From contig NZ_JBHUDI010000002.1 of the NCBI RefSeq assembly GCF_042678045.1, forward strand, positions 62,001-126,000: a DNA stretch of 64,000 bases, given 5' to 3'. The notes beneath the pieces are model-generated. The model was not told the DNA's origin. It was given only the letters and a program-made list of their open reading frames with translations, and did no database searches. The position numbers and the translations under genes were made by a program. The first letter of the stretch is position 1, and each line of letters starts with the position of its first letter. Source of the stretch: Natrinema amylolyticus_A. Its GTDB lineage: Archaea; Halobacteriota; Halobacteria; Halobacteriales; Natrialbaceae. Below, piece by piece: positions 58,369 to 64,000 of this stretch.

Positions 58369-61300
58369 GTACTGACGACACATTCCCCGCCGTTCCTGAC
58401 ATCGAAGACTCGCAATCGAACACGCCGGTCACGGCCGAGTTCGAGACCGGCACCGCGAACGACCCCGACGTCGGAACCGATATCGACGAGCCGACGACGG
58501 TGACGATCAACGGCGAACCGGTGACCGTTCCGCCGGATTCGACCGTTATCGACGCGATGCAGGCCGTCAGCGATGAGACGGTCAGCGTCGACCCCGGCGC
58601 GGACGGCGTTAATGACGACGCCGACGTTCCCGCGCTCTGCTATTACGACCGCGACGGCGACTGCAGCGGTGAGATCGGGCCGCGAAGTGAGTGCCGGACC
58701 TGCATGGTCGAGACCGAAGAGCACGGCCTCGTTCCCTCGTGTTCGTTCCCGGCCGAGGACGGACTCTCCGTACGGACGGACACGCCGAACGCCGAGGAAA
58801 CTCGGAGCGTCAACCTCGATCTGGTACTCTCGAACCACAATCTCCGATGTACGACCTGCAACGGAAATGGGCGCTGCGAACTGCAAGACGCCGCCATCAG
58901 CGAGGGCGTTGACCATCCGCGCTATGGCGTCTTCGACGACCGTGACGAGTACGAACCCGTCGACGACAGTTCGTCGTTCATCCAGATCGACCGGAACAAG
59001 TGCATCCTCTGCAACCGGTGCGTCGAGGGATGTAACGATGTCCAGGTCGAGGGCGTGCTCCGTATCGAGGGCCACGGCGAGGACACGCGCATCGGCTTTC
59101 AGTCCGACGCCGAGACGATGGCCGAGTCCGACTGCGTCTCCTGCGGTCACTGCGCGACCGTCTGTCCGACGGGCGCGTTGACAGAGAAGGACATCGGCGG
59201 CGCCGCAACGCTTCCTCTTCCGGGATTTACCCAACGGAACTCCGTCGGAACGGTTATTGAGCACGAGGAGGCCGAAACGCTCGACGACACGATGGCGCCG
59301 AATCGCTCGCCCGACCCAGGTGGAGAGAGTCGGATCGGAGCCAGCCCCAGCGTGAGTCCGGACGATCGAAGCGGCGTCGCCGGATTCATGGCCCAGAGCA
59401 GGCGTCGTGCGCTGGACCTCGCCACAGAGTACGGTCGCAAAGCCATGCTGGCCGGCGAACACACTGCCGAGAACGTCGCCGCGACGGTGCTCCCCGAGGG
59501 ACGACTGTTCGATGTCGCGTCGGCCGTAAGCGACTACCGACTCGGCAAGATCGACAAGGAGGAGACGACGTGCGGGTTCTGTGCTGTTGGCTGTCGGTTC
59601 GAGATGTGGGGGAAAAACGGCGACGCAACCGGTGTCCAACCCGTTGAAGACCCCACGAAGGCGCCTGCTAACAATTTCTCGACCTGCGTGAAAGGGAAGT
59701 TCGGACACGAGTTCGCCAACAGCGACGAGCGGCTCACGGAACCGCTCGTGCGTAACGACGACGGCGAGTTCGAGACGGCGTCCTGGGACGAGGCACTCGA
59801 TCGCGTCGCAAGCGAACTGCGCGCGATCCAGGCCGAACACGGCGTCGACGCGGTCGGCTGTCTCGCATCGTCGAAGGGGAGCAACGAAGAAGCGTATCTC
59901 GTCCAGAAGTTTGCCCGACAGGTTCTCGGGACGAAAAACATCGACAACTGTGCGCGACTCTGTCACTCGTCGACGGTGGCGGCGCTGCAACAGACCCTCG
60001 GGTACGGCGCCATGACCAACCGCATCAACGAGGACATCGGCGAGGCCGACGCCTACCTCATCACCGGGTCGAACACGACGGAATCGCACCCGGTTCTGGC
60101 GACCCGCATCAAGCAAAACGTCCGAGACGGGGCCGACCTGGTCGTCTTTGACCCTCGTGAGGTCGGCATCGCCGAGCACGCTGACCAATACACGCGGACC
60201 GAACCCGGGTACGATGTCGCCTGGATCAACGGTCTCATTCGATACATCGTCGAGAACGATCTCCACGACGAGGCGTTCATCGAGCGCAACACGAAGGGAT
60301 TCGAGAAAGTCAAGGAGAAGGTGCAGGCGTTCACGCCCGAGAAAGTCGAAGAATTGGCTGGCGTTCCGCCCGAAGAGCTGAAGTCCGCCGCCGAGACGCT
60401 CGCCGATGCCGAGACCGTCGTCTTCGGCTGGGCGATGGGGATGACTCAGTCCAGCCACGGCACGCAGAACCTCCTCGCGATGGCCGATCTCGCCCTCACG
60501 CTCGGCCAGGTCGGCAAGCCTGGTGCCGGACTCTCACCCTTCCGGGGGCAGAACAACGTGCAGGGCGGCGGTGGCGACATGGGGACGCTTCCCGGAAGCC
60601 TTCCGGGCTATCAGGATCCGGCGGACGCCGAGGTCGCCGAAACGTTCGAAGAAGCGTGGGGCGAGCGCCCGCCCGCGGAACCGGGTCTCAAGGTGCCAGA
60701 GATGCTCTCGGAGGCCCACGAGGGCAACCTGCGGGGAATGTACGTCGTCGGGGAAAACCCCGCGCTGTCCGAACCCGACATCCAGCACGCCGAAGCGGCG
60801 CTCGAGAAACTGGAGTTCCTCGTCGTCCAGGATATCTTCATGACGGAGACGGCGACGCACGCGGACGTGATCCTGCCCGCAGCGACGTCGCCGGAGAAAC
60901 ACGGCACGTTCACCAACACCGAGCGTCGCATCCAGCGGGTGCGGCCAACCGCGACGCCGCCCGGGACGGCGCGCCAGGACTGGGAGATCACGCAAGAACT
61001 GGCCAACCGTCTCGGGTATACCTGGGACTACGACCATCCCCGGGAGATCATGGACGAGATCAGCGATCTAGTCCCGATCTACGGCGGCGTCAGCTACGAT
61101 CGCCTCGAGTCGGGCGACGAGCACGGCCTCCAGTGGCCCTGCTGGGACGAAGACCATCCCGGCACGCCGTACCTCTACGATTACGAGGACGGTGAGTTCA
61201 ACTTCGACGACGGCATGGCGCGCTTCGTACCCGCGGACGGTGGGCATCCCGGTGAGCTACCCGACGAAGCGTATCCGCTCACGCTTACCTCCGGACGCGT

Positions 61301-61700
61301 TCTCTACCACTGGCACACCGGCCAGATCACCCGGCGTGTCGAGGGGCTCATGAGCCACGTCGGCGAGAGCTTCGTCGAGATCAACCCGTCGACGGCCGAC
61401 GAACTCGGTGTCGCCGACGGCGAGTACGTCCGGGTCGAGTCCCGCCGCGGAGACATCGTCGTCAAGGCGACCGTGACCGACCGCGTCGTCGAGGGGACGC
61501 TGTTCATCCCGATGCACTTCGCTGCCGGCGCGGTCAACAAGCTCACTCAGGAGAACTTCGACCCACACACTGGCATTCCCGAGTACAAAGTGTCCAGCGT
61601 CCGCGTCGAGCCGCTCGGATCGGACGCCGATCCGGACGTGCTGCAGGCACCCGACGCCGGAGTCGAGAGCGGCAGCAGAACCGCGGCCAGCGACGACTGA
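58365..61700 (+). CDS. fdhA: Formate dehydrogenase catalytic subunit with NuoG-like N-terminus
   Basis: A 1111-aa bis-MGD enzyme. In order: [2Fe-2S] domain (Cys92, Cys110, Cys113, Cys126; ALCYYDRDGDC, SECRTCMVE), His/Cys cluster NHNLRCTTCNGNGRCELQD, two 4Fe-4S motifs (CILCNRCVEGC, CVSCGHCATVC), a linker, 4Fe-4S entry of the molybdopterin domain CGFCAVGC (about residue 402), and DNCARLCHSST, where Cys533 takes the place of selenocysteine. GQNNVQGGGDMGTLPG-like and MHFAAGAVNKLT motifs are typical of formate dehydrogenase H/N types. It oxidises formate to CO2. The ATG at 58365 overlaps the preceding stop. It is the last step for formate made from formaldehyde and 10-formyl-THF. Confidence 0.92.
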   Translation: MSTDDTFPAVPDIEDSQSNTPVTAEFETGTANDPDVGTDIDEPTTVTINGEPVTVPPDSTVIDAMQAVSDETVSVDPGADGVNDDADVPALCYYDRDGDCSGEIGPRSECRTCMVETEEHGLVPSCSFPAEDGLSVRTDTPNAEETRSVNLDLVLSNHNLRCTTCNGNGRCELQDAAISEGVDHPRYGVFDDRDEYEPVDDSSSFIQIDRNKCILCNRCVEGCNDVQVEGVLRIEGHGEDTRIGFQSDAETMAESDCVSCGHCATVCPTGALTEKDIGGAATLPLPGFTQRNSVGTVIEHEEAETLDDTMAPNRSPDPGGESRIGASPSVSPDDRSGVAGFMAQSRRRALDLATEYGRKAMLAGEHTAENVAATVLPEGRLFDVASAVSDYRLGKIDKEETTCGFCAVGCRFEMWGKNGDATGVQPVEDPTKAPANNFSTCVKGKFGHEFANSDERLTEPLVRNDDGEFETASWDEALDRVASELRAIQAEHGVDAVGCLASSKGSNEEAYLVQKFARQVLGTKNIDNCARLCHSSTVAALQQTLGYGAMTNRINEDIGEADAYLITGSNTTESHPVLATRIKQNVRDGADLVVFDPREVGIAEHADQYTRTEPGYDVAWINGLIRYIVENDLHDEAFIERNTKGFEKVKEKVQAFTPEKVEELAGVPPEELKSAAETLADAETVVFGWAMGMTQSSHGTQNLLAMADLALTLGQVGKPGAGLSPFRGQNNVQGGGGDMGTLPGSLPGYQDPADAEVAETFEEAWGERPPAEPGLKVPEMLSEAHEGNLRGMYVVGENPALSEPDIQHAEAALEKLEFLVVQDIFMTETATHADVILPAATSPEKHGTFTNTERRIQRVRPTATPPGTARQDWEITQELANRLGYTWDYDHPREIMDEISDLVPIYGGVSYDRLESGDEHGLQWPCWDEDHPGTPYLYDYEDGEFNFDDGMARFVPADGGHPGELPDEAYPLTLTSGRVLYHWHTGQITRRVEGLMSHVGESFVEINPSTADELGVADGEYVRVESRRGDIVVKATVTDRVVEGTLFIPMHFAAGAVNKLTQENFDPHTGIPEYKVSSVRVEPLGSDADPDVLQAPDAGVESGSRTAASDD

Positions 61701-62262
61701 TCGGCGCGGTCATCTCGACCTGGGCCTGCTCGAGGGGACAACCGAACGCTGGCCAGCGACCCTCTCGCTGACTGTGCCACTGAGAATCAGTCTGCCGGTT
61801 CGTTCGACGGGCTTCCCTGTACGGTCTTGTCCCGCGTCTGGGAGGGAGTTAGAACGGGTTTCTCGGAGGCGATGGCACCAGCGACAGCGCCGGCGACCGA
61901 ACCGACCACGTAGATTGTCGCGTGCGCCCAGAAGTCGATACGAAGTCGGTCGCGAATTCGCGGCCATCTCCACCGGCGGCGACCGCAGCAGAGCGACCGA
62001 TCTTCGCGTCGTTCTGTCCGGCAGTATGAGCAACCGCTACGACGAACCCGATCGCAAGTCCCGCGAGATCGTCCGGCGTCTGGTTGTCATACGGTCTGCT
62101 GTACCGATTTACCGGCGCACCCGCAGGACGGGTCGCAGTCGCGCCGGAAATGACTTACAGTAGTCCGTATCCGTGACGACCGCCACCACCGCGAACATCG
62201 GGAAGAATCTCTCGGAGCGAGTGCGAGTCCCGCCTGCCAAAACTTCAACCGAGTTGACCCCA
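61701..62262. other. Region with a decayed small membrane-protein gene on the minus strand
   Basis: Minus-strand frames give LAGLAIGFVVAVAHTAGQND (about 62075-62016) and, in another frame, RLRIDFWAHATIYVVGSVAG and AVAGAIASEKPVLTPSQTRD, ending in TGA at 61784-61786. Two hydrophobic helices in shifted frames look like a broken two-helix membrane protein. No start codon joins them. The rest shows nothing. Confidence 0.3.
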
Positions 62263-62424
62263 TCAGGACGCGCCGTAGCCGACTTCCTCTCGAAGTTCGT
62301 CCCACGATTCGTGGAACCCGTACGTCGCCTCCGACTCTGTACTGATGGTGTTCTGGTACACGTCGTCGTACTGTAATAACTGCGTCCAGCCGTCGTGGTA
62401 CCGATAGCTACAGTATTGACACAT
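62263..62424 (-). CDS. 53-aa CxxC small protein
   Basis: A continuous frame from the ATG at 62424: MCQYCSYRYHDGWTQLLQYD, then DVYQNTISTESEATYGFHES and WDELREEVGYGAS. The CxxC at residues 2-5 and the acidic, aromatic-rich body look like a real small haloarchaeal zinc-binding protein. An AT-rich TGTAATATAG lies just upstream. It sits between formate dehydrogenase and ridA on the ridA strand. No family is recognised. Confidence 0.6.
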   Translation of the reverse strand: MCQYCSYRYHDGWTQLLQYDDVYQNTISTESEATYGFHESWDELREEVGYGAS

Positions 62425-62488
62425 GGTCGACTATATTACACCGGATGGAAAAGGCGTATCGGTAAAACCGGGCAACGACCGACTGCGA

Positions 62489-62875
62489 CTACTCGATTAC
62501 CGCGAGAGCCTCGATTTCGACTGCGGCACCTTTGGGAACGCGGCCAACTTCGACGGCGCTTCTGGCAGGCGGCTCTTCGTCGAAGAACTCGCTGTACGCT
62601 TGGTTGAACGCGTCGAAGTCGTCGATATCATCGAGGAACACGGTCGTCTTGAGGATGTCGTCCATCGATCCCCCTTCCGACTGGAGAATCGCGCTGACGT
62701 TTTCGAGACATTGCTGAGTCTGTTCATCGACCGGCGCATTGTCGAGGAGTTCGCCGTCGGTTGTAAGCGGGAGCTGACCTGCGGTGAAAAGCAGTTCACC
62801 GTTCGTAGTTGCCTGACTGTACGCGCCCACGGCTGCCGGAGCATCGTCGGTACTGATTGCGCGCTTCATAGACAT
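62489..62875 (-). CDS. ridA: RidA family enamine/imine deaminase
   Basis: A 128-aa YjgF/YER057c/UK114 protein. The signature VGAYSQATTNGELLFTAGQ, LENVSAILQSEGGSMDDILK and PPARSAVEVGRVPKGAAVEI (with the conserved Arg that binds the carboxylate) are clear. RidA hydrolyses reactive enamines and imines released by PLP enzymes, which otherwise damage SHMT and aminotransferases. It is divergent from glyA, a PLP enzyme known to suffer such damage. A CCTTTAAGG box about 25 nt upstream supports the ATG at 62875 (second ATG at 62869). Confidence 0.9.
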   Translation of the reverse strand: MSMKRAISTDDAPAAVGAYSQATTNGELLFTAGQLPLTTDGELLDNAPVDEQTQQCLENVSAILQSEGGSMDDILKTTVFLDDIDDFDAFNQAYSEFFDEEPPARSAVEVGRVPKGAAVEIEALAVIE

Positions 62876-63007
62876 CGATATCCGCTCCTGTACCTTAAAG
62901 GCAGGTAGTGCGCGGGTTCACCACCATATAACATCAGATATATTATTTCTTGAGGTTGAATACCCGCTGCACGCAAGATACTTACCGTCCATAATCGACG
63001 TCTAGAT

Positions 63008-64000
63008 ATGGCGTTCAAACAATCACTCGAGCAGATAGATCCGAATACGGCCGAGGCCATCGACCTCGAGCGTGAGCGACAGGAATCGACACTGGGGATG
63101 ATCGCCTCCGAGAATCACGTCTCGAAAGCTGTGCTCGAAGCACAGGGGAGCGTCCTCACGAACAAGTACGCCGAGGGATACCCCGGTGGGAGATACTACG
63201 GCGGCTGCCAACACGTCGACACCGTCGAGGAACTCGCTATCGAACGTGCGACGGAGCTGTTCGGGGTCGACCACGCCAACGTGCAACCCCACAGCGGCAC
63301 GCAGGCCAACATGGGCGTGTACTTCTCCGTGCTCGAACCGGGCGACAAGATACTGTCGCTGTCGCTGTCGCACGGCGGACACCTCTCGCACGGCCACAAC
63401 GTCAACTTCTCGGGACAGCTCTACGACGTCGAACAGTACGAGGTCGACCCCGAGACGGGGTACATCGATTACGACGAACTCGAGAGCCATGCGCGCGAGT
63501 TCGACCCGGATCTCATCGTTAGTGGCTCCTCGGCGTATCCCCGCGAATTCAAGTACGAACGCATCGGCGATATCGCGGACACGGTCGACGCGTACCATCT
63601 CGCGGACATCGCTCACGTGACGGGGCTGGTCGCTGCCGGCGTCCACGAGTCGCCAGTCGAACATGCGGAGTTCGTCACTGGGAGCACGCACAAGACGATC
63701 CGCGCCGGCCGCGGCGGCATCATCATGTGTGACGAGGAGTTCGCGGACGACGTCAACTCCGCAGTGTTCCCCGGCGCGCAAGGAGGGCCGCTGATGCATA
63801 GCGTGGCCGGCAAGGCCGCAGGGTTCGCAGAAGCGAGCACCGATGAGTTCCAGTCCTACGCTGTGCAGACCGTAGCTAACGCGAATACGCTCGCCGACAC
63901 GTTCGACGACCGCGGACTCTCGCTGGTGAGTGGTGGAACGGACAAGCACCTGATGCTCGTGGACCTCCGTGACTCCCACCCCGATATCACGGGAAAGGAG
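63008..64000 (+). CDS. glyA: Serine hydroxymethyltransferase, N-terminal part (cut by window edge)
   Basis: The first 331 codons of GlyA; the gene runs out of the window. It interconverts glycine plus methylene-THF with serine plus THF. Marks are LGMIASENHVSKAVLEAQGS, NKYAEGYPGGRYYGGCQHVD, QPHSGTQANMGVYF, HLADIAHVTGLVA (PLP-binding Asp200) and TGSTHKTIRAGRGG with the Schiff-base Lys229. The ATG at 63008 lies about 130 nt from divergent ridA. Here it would consume the glycine and methylene-THF produced by demethylation, making serine. It could equally be the cell's only housekeeping copy. Confidence 0.93.
   Translation, partial: MAFKQSLEQIDPNTAEAIDLERERQESTLGMIASENHVSKAVLEAQGSVLTNKYAEGYPGGRYYGGCQHVDTVEELAIERATELFGVDHANVQPHSGTQANMGVYFSVLEPGDKILSLSLSHGGHLSHGHNVNFSGQLYDVEQYEVDPETGYIDYDELESHAREFDPDLIVSGSSAYPREFKYERIGDIADTVDAYHLADIAHVTGLVAAGVHESPVEHAEFVTGSTHKTIRAGRGGIIMCDEEFADDVNSAVFPGAQGGPLMHSVAGKAAGFAEASTDEFQSYAVQTVANANTLADTFDDRGLSLVSGGTDKHLMLVDLRDSHPDITGKE

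Noticed and set aside
58263..60458. Minus-strand frame of 731 codons opposite formate dehydrogenase
   Set aside because: Same antisense artefact; the plus strand has unmistakable cofactor motifs throughout.
1..64000. tRNA, rRNA genes and CRISPR arrays
   Set aside because: I looked for TψC-arm-like GGTTCRA motifs with flanking stems and for regularly spaced 25-40 bp repeats and saw none; the only repeats are dispersed palindromes and IS debris.

Overview
The window is haloarchaeal chromosomal DNA. Proteins are strongly acidic, coding regions are GC-rich with mirror-image antisense frames, and most genes have a TATA-like box about 25 nt before a start codon (leaderless transcripts). Relics of haloarchaeal IS families (ISH3, IS6-like, IS1341/TnpB) and proteins such as RdfA, FolCP and DUF7344 point to Halobacteria. 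The Natrialbales are a plausible but unproven home. No rRNA, tRNA or CRISPR array was seen.

Region by region. 1-13.5 kb: acyl-CoA and amino-acid catabolism (glutaryl-CoA dehydrogenase, CaiB-type CoA-transferase, Lrp regulator, decayed semialdehyde dehydrogenase, APC permease, class-III aminotransferase, cupin, EtfBA, IclR regulator). This resembles a 5-aminovalerate/glutarate route with ETF as electron acceptor. 13.6-18.8 kb: a minus-strand operon of amidohydrolase, Rieske ferredoxin, a small unknown protein and a large FAD/Fe-S oxidoreductase. 19-29.3 kb: an IS graveyard around a sugar-acid module (IclR, KDG kinase, gluconate-type dehydratase, GntP permease, bacterial-type KDPG aldolase beside the ruin of an archaeal-type DHDPS-family aldolase).

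29.4-64 kb is dominated by methylamine and one-carbon metabolism. It holds two Rieske oxygenases of the glycine-betaine/carnitine type (one has lost its Rieske cluster), Zn formaldehyde dehydrogenase with a CobW GTPase, PurU, AlaX, the FolC-FolP fusion, a dimethylglycine/sarcosine dehydrogenase-type flavoprotein, a creatininase, a DoeB-like deacylase, an AOR-family tungsten enzyme, formate dehydrogenase with a NuoF-like partner, RidA and serine hydroxymethyltransferase. Together these could demethylate betaine or creatine-type compounds to glycine, take the methyl groups as formaldehyde and methylene-THF to formate and CO2, and turn glycine into serine. An RdfA/SMC-like pair, a Bat-type regulator and a two-HTH acidic protein are interleaved.

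The most unusual signals are: a long palindromic repeat in six copies that forms the 3' end of an IS6-type transposase and supplies Ser-Asn-Asn-stop to two ordinary genes; a cluster-less Rieske oxygenase paralogue whose catalytic half is almost identical to its intact sister; an AOR and a NuoF-like protein that lack expected Fe-S cysteines; and a 22-bp perfect palindrome upstream of the demethylase gene.
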